Of a DNA stretch of 64,000 bases, positions 19,758-30,240 are shown one piece after another. This stretch comes from Prochlorococcus marinus bv. HNLC2. Its GTDB lineage: Bacteria > Cyanobacteriota > Cyanobacteriia > PCC-6307 > Cyanobiaceae. Position numbers and translations under genes: made by a program. Under the pieces are notes generated by a model that was given only the letters and a program-made list of their open reading frames with translations, was not told where the DNA came from and did not search any database. Within the stretch, counting starts at the first letter, position 1; the number at the start of each line of letters is the position of its first letter. The stretch is taken from NCBI GenBank assembly GCA_000218745.1, contig GL947595.1:900332-964331 (forward strand), in the 5' to 3' direction.

Positions 19758-20507
19758 ATGGAGACTCATAAAAGCTCAATAATTGTTTTTATCATAATTA
19801 TATTTTTTGCCATAGTTCATAGTGGTGGGGCTGCTTTAAGAAGTAGAGCTGAACTTATTATAGGTCCACGATTATGGAGGTTATGCTTTGTATCGATGAG
19901 TTTACCTACAGCTTTGGTTTTAATAGGATATTTTTTAGCTCATAGATATGATGGGATTAGATTATGGAATTTACAAGGTAACAATATAGTCTTTTTTTTA
20001 GTGTGGACTCTTACGGCTATTAGTTTTATATTTTTGTATCCCGCGACATATAATTTATTAGAAATTCCTTCATTACAAAAACCAAAAATAAGAATCTATA
20101 GTACAGGGATAATGAGAATTACTCGTCATCCACAAGCTATTGGTCAAATAATATGGTGTATTGCTCATTCATTGTGGATTGGAACAACATTTACATTGGT
20201 CACTTCTTTTGGCTTGATTTGTCATCATTTGTTTGCAATTTGGCATGGAGATAAAAGATTAGAGTTTAAATTTGGAGATGAATTTCATAGGTATAAGAAA
20301 AATACATCAATTATTCCTTTTCTTGCAGTGATTGATGGTAGACAAGAGATTAAAATAAGGGAATTTTTCAAGTTATCACAACTTGGTATTTTGATTGCTA
20401 TTTTCGTTCTGTGGAGTTCTCATCAATATATAAATCTTGCTGTAAAAACATTTAATTCATCTTTTTTGTCTGAATTTTTCAATTGGCAGTTTAAAATCAA
20501 TATATAA
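19758..20507 (+). CDS. ziso: 15-cis-zeta-carotene isomerase (Z-ISO / NnrU family)
   Basis: Integral membrane haem protein that isomerises the 15-cis bond of zeta-carotene between the CrtP and CrtQ steps. 249 residues with about six membrane helices. HSGGAALR near the start, [14 protein letters not shown] and the [13 protein letters not shown] segment match plant Z-ISO closely; the histidines in these motifs are candidate haem ligands. The family is also annotated NnrU from denitrifiers, but no denitrification gene is nearby, while crtB and crtP lie 2-4 kb away. Divergent from rbcR (88 bp). Confidence 0.82.
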   Translation: METHKSSIIVFIIIIFFAIVHSGGAALRSRAELIIGPRLWRLCFVSMSLPTALVLIGYFLAHRYDGIRLWNLQGNNIVFFLVWTLTAISFIFLYPATYNLLEIPSLQKPKIRIYSTGIMRITRHPQAIGQIIWCIAHSLWIGTTFTLVTSFGLICHHLFAIWHGDKRLEFKFGDEFHRYKKNTSIIPFLAVIDGRQEIKIREFFKLSQLGILIAIFVLWSSHQYINLAVKTFNSSFLSEFFNWQFKINI

Positions 20508-20519
20508 CAGATTATAAAA

Positions 20520-22562
20520 ATGCCTCAAGCATCTGAAATTGCCTGGTTGATTCCTGTTTTTCCCATTAATTGGAGCAGTCATATCTGGCTTAAGTTTAAT
20601 TAGTATTAATAAAAAGATTAATAATTCAAGACGAATTGTAGCGGTTAGCTTACTTTCATTTGTAGGTATCTCTGCAGCAATAAGCTATAAGGCTTTATAC
20701 GAGCAGATAACTGGTTATCAAACTGTAGAGAAATTATTTGTTTGGGCTAGTGCAGGTGATTTTCAAATCCCAATGGGTTTTGTTTTGGATCCTTTAGGAA
20801 GTGTGATGCTTTGTTTGGTTACTACAATTACTCTTTTAGTAATGATTTATTCTCATGGGTATATGGCTCATGATAAAGGTTATGTCAGATTTTTTACTTA
20901 TCTAGCACTTTTTAGTAGTTCAATGCTTGGATTAATAATTAGTCCTAACTTACTAGAAATATATGTTTTTTGGGAGTTAGTTGGCATGTGCTCTTATCTT
21001 CTAGTAGGTTTTTGGTATGACAGAGATGGAGCTGCTCATGCTGCTCAAAAGGCTTTTGTCGTAAATAGGGTAGGTGATTTTGGATTGTTACTTGGGATAT
21101 TAGGCCTGTTCTGGGCAACAAAAAGTTTTGATTTTAATGAAATTGCAGTTGGTATTTCCCAAGCTATGGCGAACCAATCGCTTCCTTCCTGGGCGCCATT
21201 ATTACTTTGTTTCTTAGTATTCTTGGGACCGATGGCAAAATCTGCTCAGTTCCCTCTTCATGTTTGGCTTCCTGATGCCATGGAGGGTCCCACACCTATT
21301 TCTGCTCTAATTCATGCTGCAACTATGGTAGCTGCTGGTGTTTTTCTTGTAGCTCGTCTTGATCCTCTTTACTCCATTTTTCCAATGATGCAATTTATTA
21401 TTGCTTTGGTTGGAACTATAACTTGTTTCTTAGGAGCATCTATTGCTTTAACTCAAATGGATTTAAAAAAAGGTTTAGCCTATAGTACTGTTTCCCAACT
21501 TGGTTATATGATGCTTGCAATGGGATGCGGAGCTCCTTTGGCAGGCATATTTCACTTAATTACTCACGCTTGCTTTAAGGCAATGCTATTTCTTGGTTCC
21601 GGTTCAGTGATTCATGCAATGGAGGAAGTTGTTGGTCATCAGCCTGTATTAGCGCAAGATATGAGATTAATGGGTGGACTCAGAAAGAAAATGCCATTTA
21701 CTTCATCTACATTTTTGATTGGATGTGTTGCTATTAGTGGTATTCCTCCTTTAGCAGGTTTTTGGAGTAAAGATGAAATTCTTGGAAATGCATTTATTTC
21801 TTTTCCGCTTTTTGGTTTATTGGTTTTATGACCGCTGGTATGACTGCTTTTTATATGTTTAGATTATATTTCTTAACTTTTGAAGGAGAATTTAGAGGTA
21901 ATAATGAGGAATTAAGATTACAACTTACTCAAGCTGCTGGGTTAGATATTGAAGATGATCATACAGAAGAAAGTCACGAAGAAGAGGAACATGAGGCTTT
22001 AAGCGGTGAGGTTCATGAATCACCATGGTCGATGACTTTCCCATTGGTTTTTCTAGCATTTCCCTCTGTTTTAATAGGTTTTATGGGTCTCCCATGGGAT
22101 AGCAAGTTTGTTGGATTATTAGATCCAGAAGAAGCTATAACTCTTAGCTCTTCATTCGAATTAAATGAATTTCTTCCTCTTGCGATTGCTTCTGTAGTAA
22201 TTGCATCAACGGGAATATCAATAGCTTACTTAGCTTACTTCGCTAAGAAAATAGACTTATCAATTTTATTTGCTGCAAGATTTCCTAAAATTAATAATTT
22301 CTTATCTAAAAAGTGGTATTTAGATGAAATTAATGAAAAAATATTTGTTAAAGGTACTAGAAGAATAGCAAAAGAAGTATTAGAGGTTGATTCAAAAGTT
22401 GTTGATGGAGTAGTAAATCTGACTGGTTTAGTAACACTTGGAAGTGGAGAAGGCTTAAAATATTTTGAAACTGGTAGAGCACAATTTTATGCTCTGATTG
22501 TTTTTGGAGGTGTTTTACTACTAGTTGCATTATTTGGTTTGCAAACTCCACAAGTTGCATAA
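20520..22562 (+). CDS. ndhF: NDH-1 subunit 5, NdhF (two frameshifts)
   Basis: Antiporter-like proton-pumping subunit of NDH-1, homologue of NuoL. The ATG at 20520 opens with PQASEIAWLIPVF. One extra C near 20562-20564 breaks the frame, and removing it gives PLIGAVISGL and runs into the long part containing MDLKKGLAYSTVSQLGYM. A second break near 21806-21815 needs one added base, after which FWFIGFMTAGMTAFYMFRLYF continues to the stop. Repaired length is about 680 residues, normal for NdhF. It is followed by ndhD after 84 bp. Confidence 0.88.
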
Positions 22563-22646
22563 TTTAGAATTGTGTGTCTTCACTGCAAATAGGATGTAAA
22601 AATCAATAAAATTTCTAGACTCTACTTATATAAATAACTACTTCTC

Positions 22647-24293
22647 GTGATTGATCTTCTTTTATCACATATTCTTCATTTTGGAGCACTTGGAAAGTTA
22701 GGTGCAGACTTAACTAATATACCTTGGTTATCATTATCAATACTTTTCCCGATTATATGTGCTTTTATTGTTCCTTTCTTTCCCGATAAAGGAGAAGGTA
22801 AGGAGGTTCGATGGTTTGCATTAATAGTAGCTTTAATAACCTTTCTCATAACAATAGGAGCTTATATAAATGGGTTTGATATCAGCAATGAAAACGTTCA
22901 ACTTAAAGAAAGTGTTAATTGGCTTCCTAAATTAGGTTTAACTTGGACTGTGGGAGCAGATGGATTATCAATGCCTCTTATACTTCTCACAAGTTTTATT
23001 ACAGCATTAGCTGTTTTAGCTGCTTGGCCTGTAAGTTTTAAACCGAAATTATTTTTCTTTTTAATTCTTGCAATGGATGGAGGCCAAATAGCTGTTTTTG
23101 CTGTGCAAGATATGTTGTTATTTTTCTTGGCTTGGGAGCTTGAATTATTACCTGTTTATTTATTACTTGCTATTTGGGGTGGAAAAAAAAGACAGTATGC
23201 AGCTACAAAATTTATCATTTATACGGCTGGAAGCTCAATCTTTATACTTTTAGCTGCATTAGCTATGGGATTTTATGGTGGTAGTATTCCAAATTTTGAC
23301 TTTACGCATTTAGCTCAACAAGACTTTAGTCAGAATTTTCAAATACTTTGCTATGCAGGCCTATTAATTGCATTTGGAGTCAAATTACCTATAGTTCCTC
23401 TTCATACATGGTTGCCAGATGCTCATGGAGAGGCTACTGCACCAGTACATATGTTGCTTGCAGGAATTCTTCTAAAAATGGGAGGCTACGCCTTATTGCG
23501 TTTTAATGCTCAATTATTGCCTCTTGCTCACGCTCAATTTGCTCCTTTATTAATTGTCTTAGGAGCAGTAAATATTATTTATGCTGCTTTTACATCTTTT
23601 GCTCAAAGAAATTTAAAAAGAAAAATTGCATATAGCTCAATAAGTCATATGGGATTTGTTCTTATTGGTATTGGGAGTTTTAGTGCTTTAGGTACAAGTG
23701 GTGCAATGTTGCAAATGGTTAGTCATGGACTTATTGGGGCAAGTTTATTCTTTTTAGTTGGGGCTACGTATGACAGAACTAAAACTTTGCAACTTGATGA
23801 AATGGGAGGTGTCGGTCAAAAGATGAGAATTATGTTTGCTCTTTGGACAGCATGTTCTTTAGCATCTCTAGCCTTGCCTGGGATGAGTGGTTTCGTCTCT
23901 GAGCTTATGGTATTTACTGGATTTGTAACTGATGAAGTTTATACTCTCCCATTTAGAATTACTATGGCCTCTTTGGCTGCAATTGGAGTAATTTTGACGC
24001 CTATTTATCTACTATCAATGCTTCGTGAAATTTTCTTTGGAAAAGAAAATCCTAAACTAATTGGAGAAAGAAAGTTAATTGATGCCGAGCCCCGAGAGAT
24101 TTATATTATTGGTTGTTTATTATTGCCAATTGTAGGAATTGGTCTATATCCTCGGCTGATTACAGAAAGTTATCTTGCTTCGATAAATAATTTAGTGGAT
24201 AGGAATTTAAATGCAATAAAATCTAATGTTAAAGATGTTGATTTCGTTAGTGATAGTAGCCAAGTAATGAAAGCGCCTCCAATTAAGTTTTAA
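22647..24293 (+). CDS. ndhD: NDH-1 subunit 4, NdhD
   Basis: Second antiporter-like membrane subunit (NuoM homologue), 548 residues and complete. Typical segments are [36 protein letters not shown] and [16 protein letters not shown]. Start GTG at 22647. Pairing with NdhF suggests the respiratory/cyclic NDH-1L form (NdhD1) rather than a CO2-uptake form, since no cupA/cupB-like gene follows. Confidence 0.95.
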   Translation: MIDLLLSHILHFGALGKLGADLTNIPWLSLSILFPIICAFIVPFFPDKGEGKEVRWFALIVALITFLITIGAYINGFDISNENVQLKESVNWLPKLGLTWTVGADGLSMPLILLTSFITALAVLAAWPVSFKPKLFFFLILAMDGGQIAVFAVQDMLLFFLAWELELLPVYLLLAIWGGKKRQYAATKFIIYTAGSSIFILLAALAMGFYGGSIPNFDFTHLAQQDFSQNFQILCYAGLLIAFGVKLPIVPLHTWLPDAHGEATAPVHMLLAGILLKMGGYALLRFNAQLLPLAHAQFAPLLIVLGAVNIIYAAFTSFAQRNLKRKIAYSSISHMGFVLIGIGSFSALGTSGAMLQMVSHGLIGASLFFLVGATYDRTKTLQLDEMGGVGQKMRIMFALWTACSLASLALPGMSGFVSELMVFTGFVTDEVYTLPFRITMASLAAIGVILTPIYLLSMLREIFFGKENPKLIGERKLIDAEPREIYIIGCLLLPIVGIGLYPRLITESYLASINNLVDRNLNAIKSNVKDVDFVSDSSQVMKAPPIKF

Positions 24294-24352
24294 TTTAATG
24301 TAAAAATGATGGCTAATTAATTTATAAATAGATAAATTGTATTTAGTTATTT

Positions 24353-25228
24353 TTGTCTAAAATATCGAATTCTGCATCTATTGATAGGTCAAAATTAGGA
24401 CCTAGATTATTGATAAAATTTCTTCAAGATGCGGCTGGAAGAGGAGATTTAGATCCGTGGGATATTGATGTAATTAGTGTGATTGATAGTTTTTTGGATC
24501 AATTCAATCAGAAATTAGAGAATTCGGGTGGATGCCAAATTTCTTATGAAAGAGATTTATCAGATACTAGTGAAGCATTTTTTGCGGCATCTGTTTTAGT
24601 GAATTTGAAGGCTCAAGTTCTTGAATCTGATGTTTTCCCTGAAGATTTTTCAAGTTTTGAAGATGAAGGAGAAATAATGGATCAACAATGGATAAATCAG
24701 AATTTTGATATCCCGCAATATCCAGAGAGATATTTGCGAAGAAGATCAGTAGCTCAGCCAATTATTCAAAGATCATCGACCTTGGGTGAACTTATAAGTC
24801 AATTGGAATCAATTGCAGAAACTATTGAGACTCAAGATATTTTATTAATGAAGAGAAAAAGGCTTAAGAAATATTCTGATAAAGCTTTGATTGACCAAGT
24901 TAAAACTCTTGCGCATCGAGAAAAATTACCAGAGACTACTAAGGCTTTGGGAGATTTTCTTGAGAAATGGGAGAAAGCATTACAGTGGGTAGATTTTGAA
25001 TACTTGGTAAATATTTGGAAAGAAGTAGCCAAAAAAGATCTTGATAAGGATAGATTAGGGGTGTTCTGGGCTTTACTTTTCCTTTCTTCCCAAAATAAGA
25101 TAGAAATTAAGCAATTTAATTCTCTTTATGGTCCTATAAAAATAAAACGGATTATTCCTAAAGGTGGTTTAGCTCAATTACCTATTGAAAATCTGGAAGT
25201 GACAGATACTTCTCCGACCGCTGCTTAG
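24353..25228 (+). CDS. scpA: Segregation and condensation protein A
   Basis: Kleisin subunit that bridges the SMC dimer during chromosome compaction. The family start LLIKFLQDAAGRGDLDPWDIDVI is present. The C-terminal part forms the SMC-binding winged helix. Translation most likely begins at TTG 24353, since that puts the conserved segment close to the N-terminus. 291 residues is slightly long for ScpA but usual in cyanobacteria. Confidence 0.85.
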   Translation: MSKISNSASIDRSKLGPRLLIKFLQDAAGRGDLDPWDIDVISVIDSFLDQFNQKLENSGGCQISYERDLSDTSEAFFAASVLVNLKAQVLESDVFPEDFSSFEDEGEIMDQQWINQNFDIPQYPERYLRRRSVAQPIIQRSSTLGELISQLESIAETIETQDILLMKRKRLKKYSDKALIDQVKTLAHREKLPETTKALGDFLEKWEKALQWVDFEYLVNIWKEVAKKDLDKDRLGVFWALLFLSSQNKIEIKQFNSLYGPIKIKRIIPKGGLAQLPIENLEVTDTSPTAA

Positions 25229-25274
25229 AGGTTTTGGAGGATTTAGGTCTAATGTTGTACAAAGAGGTTTTTAG

Positions 25275-26459
25275 ATGCCCATGAAGGCGATGATACTTGC
25301 AGCTGGTAAAGGAACGCGCGTTCAACCCATAACGCACATTATTCCAAAACCGATGATTCCAATTTTGCAAAAACCTGTAATGGAGTTTTTATTGGAATTA
25401 TTAAAAGAACATGGTTTCAAGGAAATCATGGTTAACGTTTCTCATCTTGCTGAAGAGATAGAGAATTATTTTAGAGATGGGCAAAGATTTGGTGTCGAAA
25501 TTGCATATAGTTTTGAGGGCAGAATCGAAGATGGTGAACTAATTGGAGATGCCTTAGGTTCTGCAGGTGGTCTAAAAAAAATACAAGATTTTCAGAAATT
25601 TTTTGATGAAACTTTTATAGTATTGTGTGGAGATGCTTTAGTAGATGTTGATTTAACAGAAGCTGTTAGACGACATAAAGAAAGGGGTGCAATAGCAAGT
25701 CTAATTACTAAGAAAGTTCCTAAAGATCAAGTTTCTAGTTATGGAGTTGTAGTTACTGATAGTAAAGATAGAGTAAAGGCATTTCAAGAAAAACCTTCAA
25801 TAGAAGAGGCTTTAAGTGATTCAATTAATACTGGAATTTATTTATTTGAACCAGAAATATTTGAACATATTCCATCTGGGAAGAAATTTGATATTGGTGC
25901 TGATCTTTTTCCTAAATTAGTTGAAAAAAAGTTACCTTTTTATGCTCTTCAGATGGATTTCGAATGGGTTGATATAGGAAAAGTTCCTGATTATTGGAGA
26001 GCTATTCGAAATGTTTTAAAAGGCAAGGTTAGACAAGTTGAGATCCCAGGCAAGGAGATAAAACCTGGAGTTTTTACTGGTTTGAATGTGGCAGCAAACT
26101 GGGAAAAGGTTGAAATCAAAGGACCAGTATATATCGGAGGGATGACTCGTATTGAGGATGGAGCTACAATTATAGGCCCAACGATGATTGGCCCAAGTTG
26201 TTGTATTAGCGAGGGAGCAATCATAGATAATTCAATAATTTTTGATTATTCAAAAATTGGAAAAGGTGTTAAGTTGGTCGATAAGTTAGTTTTTGGAAGA
26301 TATTGCGTTGGAAAGAATGGAGATCATTTTGATTTACAAGATGCATCACTTGATTGGTTGATTACTGATTCTAGAAGGATGGATCTTTCAGAGCCTTCTC
26401 CTCAGCAAAAGGCTATGGCAGAACTTTTAGGTACTGATTTAATTAATATTCCAGAGTAA
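25275..26459 (+). CDS. Sugar-phosphate nucleotidyltransferase
   Basis: Activates a sugar 1-phosphate with NTP, for glycan precursors. The N-terminal nucleotidyltransferase domain has the LAAGKGTRVQP nucleotide motif and IPKPMIPI. The acceptor part shows LCGDALVD and FEWVDIGK. From about residue 255 a left-handed beta-helix region begins (GPVYIGGMTRIEDGATIIGP). The architecture fits mannose-1-phosphate guanylyltransferase, but glucose-1-phosphate enzymes look similar, so the sugar is open. The 3' end overlaps convergent metF by 17 bp. Confidence 0.8.
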   Translation: MPMKAMILAAGKGTRVQPITHIIPKPMIPILQKPVMEFLLELLKEHGFKEIMVNVSHLAEEIENYFRDGQRFGVEIAYSFEGRIEDGELIGDALGSAGGLKKIQDFQKFFDETFIVLCGDALVDVDLTEAVRRHKERGAIASLITKKVPKDQVSSYGVVVTDSKDRVKAFQEKPSIEEALSDSINTGIYLFEPEIFEHIPSGKKFDIGADLFPKLVEKKLPFYALQMDFEWVDIGKVPDYWRAIRNVLKGKVRQVEIPGKEIKPGVFTGLNVAANWEKVEIKGPVYIGGMTRIEDGATIIGPTMIGPSCCISEGAIIDNSIIFDYSKIGKGVKLVDKLVFGRYCVGKNGDHFDLQDASLDWLITDSRRMDLSEPSPQQKAMAELLGTDLINIPE

Positions 26460-27333
26460 TACCAGCTTTCTTTATTATCTCTGGGATTAGATGTTCACTT
26501 TTTACAGCCATAATATGAACTCCTTCTGCAATTTCTATGAAGTCTCTTACTTGTTCTGAAGCTATATTAATTCCTTCTTCCAATGGATTCTTTGCCTCTT
26601 TCAAACGATTTAAGATTTCATCAGGAATATTTGCTCCTGGAACATACTTATTTATAAAAAGTGCATTTTTATAGGATTTTAAAAGAAAGACGCCTGCTAA
26701 AACAGGTAAATCAATGGGTCTACTTATTTCTTGGCAAAATCTAATTAAATATTTCTTATCCATAATCATTTGAGTCTGTAGAAATTTGGCACCAGCTTGT
26801 TTTTTCTTTTCAGTTCTCTTTTTTAATATTTTTAAATTATTGCAACTTGGATCAGCTGCAGCACCAGCAAAAATATCTGTTTTATTATCACTTAAGCTTT
26901 TAAAACTGGGGTCAATCCCCTTATTAAATTCTTGAATTTGTTTGAGCAGTTTTACTGCTTCAAATTCATGCACAGCCTTGGTGTCTTGTTGATCTCCTGC
27001 TTTAACAGAATCGCCTGTAATGCAAAGAATGTTTTTGATACCTAAAGCATTGGCTCCAAGAATATCTGATTGTAAAGCGATTTTATTACGATCTCTACAT
27101 GATATTTGCATGATTGGTTCTATCTCATTCTCCAGTAATAGTTTGGACATTGCCAAACTGCACATCCGCATTACAGCCCTACTGCCATCAGTTATGTTAA
27201 CAGCATGTACCTTATCTTTCAAAAGTTGTGCTATCTTGAGAGATCGTATGGGGTCACCACCTCTTGGAGGCATTAATTCTGCCGTTATTGCTTTAGAATG
27301 AGATTCTAAGGTTTTCTGAAGTTTCGATTTCAA
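26443..27333 (-). CDS. metF: Methylenetetrahydrofolate reductase
   Basis: Reduces 5,10-methylene-THF to 5-methyl-THF for methionine synthesis. FAD-binding TIM barrel of 296 residues with family segments AELMPPRGGDP, NITDG and a FLQTQMIMD strand. Length is normal. It is divergent from the PedR-like gene (79 bp). Confidence 0.9.
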   Translation of the reverse strand: MKSKLQKTLESHSKAITAELMPPRGGDPIRSLKIAQLLKDKVHAVNITDGSRAVMRMCSLAMSKLLLENEIEPIMQISCRDRNKIALQSDILGANALGIKNILCITGDSVKAGDQQDTKAVHEFEAVKLLKQIQEFNKGIDPSFKSLSDNKTDIFAGAAADPSCNNLKILKKRTEKKKQAGAKFLQTQMIMDKKYLIRFCQEISRPIDLPVLAGVFLLKSYKNALFINKYVPGANIPDEILNRLKEAKNPLEEGINIASEQVRDFIEIAEGVHIMAVKSEHLIPEIIKKAGITLEY

Positions 27334-27412
27334 TTGCTAAATTGTTTGCTTGATAGTTAACAACTTTGATTAGATTGGCAAACTTCATTACTATAAAAAA
27401 AGAGCTGTTTAA

Positions 27413-27691
27413 ATGCAAATGGTTGATGACGAAGTAAACAACTTTGATATGATGGGTCTCTCTTCAAGAGAGATGGAAATCATTGATTTAGTTGCTGATG
27501 GATTAACAAACCAAGAAATTGCTGTAAAGCTCACTATCAGCAAAAGAACGGTTGATAATCATGTAAGCAATATGTTTACTAAAACTGGTTCCAAAAATAG
27601 AGTAGCTCTTTTAAATTGGGCTATGGATCATGGAAAAATATGTAGAGATGGTTTTAATTGTTGTTCTCTTCCTGATTCTGATCAAGATTAA
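27413..27691 (+). CDS. LuxR-type HTH regulator, PedR-like
   Basis: Stand-alone LuxR-type DNA-binding protein of 92 residues; the helix-turn-helix spans about 16-80 (LSSREMEIIDLVADGLTNQEIA, then SKRTVDNHVSNMF). There is no receiver domain. Size and sequence fit the cyanobacterial PedR group (Ssl0564 in Synechocystis), which senses photosynthetic electron flow through thioredoxin. Three cysteines lie near the C-terminus (one in GKICRDG, two adjacent in FNCC). The redox role here is inference from family. Its last 38 bases overlap the convergent small gene. Confidence 0.8.
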   Translation: MQMVDDEVNNFDMMGLSSREMEIIDLVADGLTNQEIAVKLTISKRTVDNHVSNMFTKTGSKNRVALLNWAMDHGKICRDGFNCCSLPDSDQD

Positions 27692-27839
27692 TATCTTTAA
27701 GATCATCCCCTGTATTGTTAAGAGATAGTAAAGAGTAACTTTTATCGTTTAATCCAAATAATGCTGCATATTCTAAACAAGCATCTTTGTCAGAATTGAC
27801 GTATCTTAATATACCTTCTCTATCGTAAAGACCATACAT
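27654..27839 (-). CDS. Small conserved-looking protein, 61 residues
   Basis: The N-terminal half (MYGLYDREGILRYVNSDKDA, then CLEYAALFGL) is well structured and resembles a small protein I associate with marine Synechococcus and Prochlorococcus. The tail is Asn/Asp/Gln-rich and probably disordered. No motif gives a function. It lies 59 bp downstream of the CYTH gene on the same strand. Confidence 0.6.
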   Translation of the reverse strand: MYGLYDREGILRYVNSDKDACLEYAALFGLNDKSYSLLSLNNTGDDLKDINLDQNQEENNN

Positions 27840-27898
27840 TCGTTCATTTGATCTATGTATAAAAAGAATCTAAATCAATTATGCGCATTTGGCTAGAT

Positions 27899-28390
27899 CT
27901 AAGAAAATTTATTGATATCTTTATCACTCCAAGAAGAAAATGGGTTGATTGATAATTGATAATTTGAAAAAATCTTAATCCCAGTAATTTCTTTAGAAAT
28001 AAAATCGGGGATGCTAATTGTTTCTTGTTCAGATTCCAATTCAATTTCAGCAATTTCTAAAGGTGCATTTCTATCTTGAAAAATATCTACTATCCAATTT
28101 TGCTCATTAATTTTTAAATAAAACCTTTCCTTTTCAATTTTATTTTTGATATTAGAAAGTATTTGATTTCCTTCAGTGCTATTGATTTCATACTCGAACT
28201 CAAGGCTTGTAGATTGAATAATGTGTTTTTTAAGAGTTAATTTGAATTGTTTATTCTCGGATCTCAAACGCACTATCCATTCATCATTATTTGAGCTCAA
28301 ATAACCTTGAACTATTAGAACTTGATTGATTATATATTTTCTCCAGTTATTGTTTTTTATTAAAAATCTTCTTTCAATTTCTAAATTCAT
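27899..28390 (-). CDS. CYTH-domain protein (triphosphate tunnel family)
   Basis: The start is set at ATG 28390, because this places the family motif EIERRFLI at residues 3-10. An upstream in-frame ATG at 28432 would overlap nadK and add non-conserved residues. CYTH enzymes use an eight-strand tunnel with ExExK-type metal ligands to hydrolyse triphosphate or polyphosphate. Further signature pieces are IVRLRSEN, KLTLKK, LEFEYEI and APLEIAEIELESE. Substrate is not predictable. It lies 20 bp behind nadK. Confidence 0.82.
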   Translation of the reverse strand: MNLEIERRFLIKNNNWRKYIINQVLIVQGYLSSNNDEWIVRLRSENKQFKLTLKKHIIQSTSLEFEYEINSTEGNQILSNIKNKIEKERFYLKINEQNWIVDIFQDRNAPLEIAEIELESEQETISIPDFISKEITGIKIFSNYQLSINPFSSWSDKDINKFS

Positions 28391-28410
28391 AAAGAGTTTG
28401 GAGAGTATTT

Positions 28411-29295
28411 TTAGGATAAATTCCCTCTCCACTCTAATTTTTGTACTAACGTGTTGTAATAAGAAGTACTATTTTTTAATGAAATCATATTTGTAATATT
28501 TGAACTTTTTTGGATTAAGCAATAGTCGGATTTATTGAAAGATATACATTTCGAACCGTCTTTCCAAATTTGGAGTTCTTTACTTATCGTCTTAATTACA
28601 ATCTTACTTATTCCAGGGATTATGATTGGTCTGCTTGATAAGCTCATAGGACATATTGGATTAATGATTATAGAATCTATTAAAGGGTGAACAATTGGTC
28701 CACCAGCAGCCATTGAGTATGCAGTTGAGCCAGTTGCAGATGAGATGATTAACCCGTCCCCTTTATACTCATTAACTGATTCGCCATCTATCTCAATTTT
28801 TATTTGATTTGTTGAACAAAGATCATCCTCTTTAGACTTGAAGTAAAAGTCATTTAAAGCAAAAAATCTATTCATTTTGGAAGTATTAGATCTCTCATGC
28901 TTTTCATCAAAGACGGTACATTCAAGCATTGATCTACTATCAATTTTAAAATAATCTTTTTCTATAAGTTCTAAGAATGATTTATCTAATAACAATTGCT
29001 TGTCTTGAGTTAAAAATCCAAGATTGCCTCCTACATTAAAACTTAGGATAGGAATATTTTGATTAGCTATTGCATCTGTAGATTTAAGTACTGTTCCATC
29101 ACCTCCTAAGACAACTACTAAATTTGGTTTTTGTTCCTTTGCGAAAATTTCTTCAATACTATTTTTATCAAAATCACTTTCAAGTTTAATTGAAAGGATA
29201 CTTTTTTCATCTAAAACACTTGCGCAAAATTTAGCGGCTTCTTCAGCAATAGTGCTTTTCGATCGATATATAATAAGAACTAATGAAAGTTTCAT
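28411..29295 (-). CDS. nadK: NAD kinase
   Basis: Makes NADP+ from NAD+. The kinase motif GGDGT lies at 64-68, and the NAD-binding [22 protein letters not shown] follows in the C-terminal half. 294 residues is normal. It sits 9 bp behind ndhE, at the end of the ndhA-I-G-E run, so it is probably cotranscribed with the NDH-1 genes. Confidence 0.95.
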   Translation of the reverse strand: MKLSLVLIIYRSKSTIAEEAAKFCASVLDEKSILSIKLESDFDKNSIEEIFAKEQKPNLVVVLGGDGTVLKSTDAIANQNIPILSFNVGGNLGFLTQDKQLLLDKSFLELIEKDYFKIDSRSMLECTVFDEKHERSNTSKMNRFFALNDFYFKSKEDDLCSTNQIKIEIDGESVNEYKGDGLIISSATGSTAYSMAAGGPIVHPLIDSIIINPICPMSLSSRPIIIPGISKIVIKTISKELQIWKDGSKCISFNKSDYCLIQKSSNITNMISLKNSTSYYNTLVQKLEWRGNLS

Positions 29296-29304
29296 TAAGC
29301 ATAA

Positions 29305-29625
29305 TTACCATTTCAATAAATTAAAGCTTTCCATATCTACTGTTACTCTATTTCTGTAGAGTGAAAGGAGTATAGCTAATCCCACAGCAGCTTCAGCTGC
29401 TGCAACAGTTATTACAAATATGGAAAACACTTGACCTTGTATTAAATTATTATCTACATAAGAAGAAAAGGCCATTAAGTTAAGATTCACAGCATTTAAC
29501 ATTAATTCAATACTCATTAAAACTCTTACGGCATTTCTACTATTCAATAAACCCCAGATCCCAATGCAAAATAGTATTGAAGATACTATTAGGAATCCTT
29601 GTAATGGGATTGATTCAAAATTCAT
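29305..29625 (-). CDS. ndhE: NDH-1 subunit 4L, NdhE
   Basis: Small three-helix membrane subunit (NuoK homologue), 106 residues. The segment [16 protein letters not shown] contains the conserved glutamate of the proton path, and [16 protein letters not shown] follows with the second conserved acidic residue. It lies 11 bp behind ndhG. Confidence 0.95.
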   Translation of the reverse strand: MNFESIPLQGFLIVSSILFCIGIWGLLNSRNAVRVLMSIELMLNAVNLNLMAFSSYVDNNLIQGQVFSIFVITVAAAEAAVGLAILLSLYRNRVTVDMESFNLLKW

Positions 29626-29636
29626 TATCTTTTAAA

Positions 29637-30236
29637 TTAATTTTTTTTAATAAGTAAAGGTTTATCTGATTTCTCAATCAGCTCTTGGTCTACAGGTAAA
29701 CCAGTCGAAATATCCTTGGTTAAAACATCTCTTCTAGCTAATACAATTGCACCAATCATAGCCATTAGTAGAAGTACAGATGCAACCTCGAAAGGGAGTA
29801 AATAATCGCTAAATAAATGTTCTCCAATTCTTACAGTTGATTCTTCACCAATTGATAAATTAGGGTTGGCAATCTTCCAGACTTTTGATAAATCAACACG
29901 AATTAATAGACTAAGAAGAGTTATACAAATGGTAGTAGAAATTAATCTTCTTGAATTAAGGTATTTCATTGGTTTTAAGTCTTCTTTTTTATTAACTAAC
30001 ATAATGGCGAAAAGGATTAAAACATTAATTGCGCCAACATAAACTAAAACTTGAGCAGCAGCTACAAAACTTGCATTTAATAGAAGGTAAAGTCCTGCAA
30101 CACTCATGAAAACTCCTCCGAGTAAAAATGCGGAATAAACAATATTTTCAAGTAAGACAACACCTAAGGCGCCAACTATAATTACTAATGATAAAACTGC
30201 AAAGCAAATAAATTGAGTGGTTACAGCTATAGACAT
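29637..30236 (-). CDS. ndhG: NDH-1 subunit 6, NdhG
   Basis: Membrane subunit (NuoJ homologue) with five helices in 199 residues. It is recognised by LLNASFVAAAQVLVYVGAIN and LFAIMLVNKK. The last 40 residues are a soluble tail typical of the cyanobacterial form. It lies 4 bp behind ndhI. Confidence 0.95.
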   Translation of the reverse strand: MSIAVTTQFICFAVLSLVIIVGALGVVLLENIVYSAFLLGGVFMSVAGLYLLLNASFVAAAQVLVYVGAINVLILFAIMLVNKKEDLKPMKYLNSRRLISTTICITLLSLLIRVDLSKVWKIANPNLSIGEESTVRIGEHLFSDYLLPFEVASVLLLMAMIGAIVLARRDVLTKDISTGLPVDQELIEKSDKPLLIKKN

Positions 30237-30240
30237 TTAT

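Noticed and set aside
19758-20507. NnrU as a denitrification protein
   Set aside because: No nitrogen-oxide genes are near, and its motifs match plant Z-ISO closely.
28391-28432. Upstream ATG for the CYTH gene
   Set aside because: It would overlap nadK and add a non-conserved stretch; ATG 28390 places the EIERRFLI motif at the N-terminus as the family requires.
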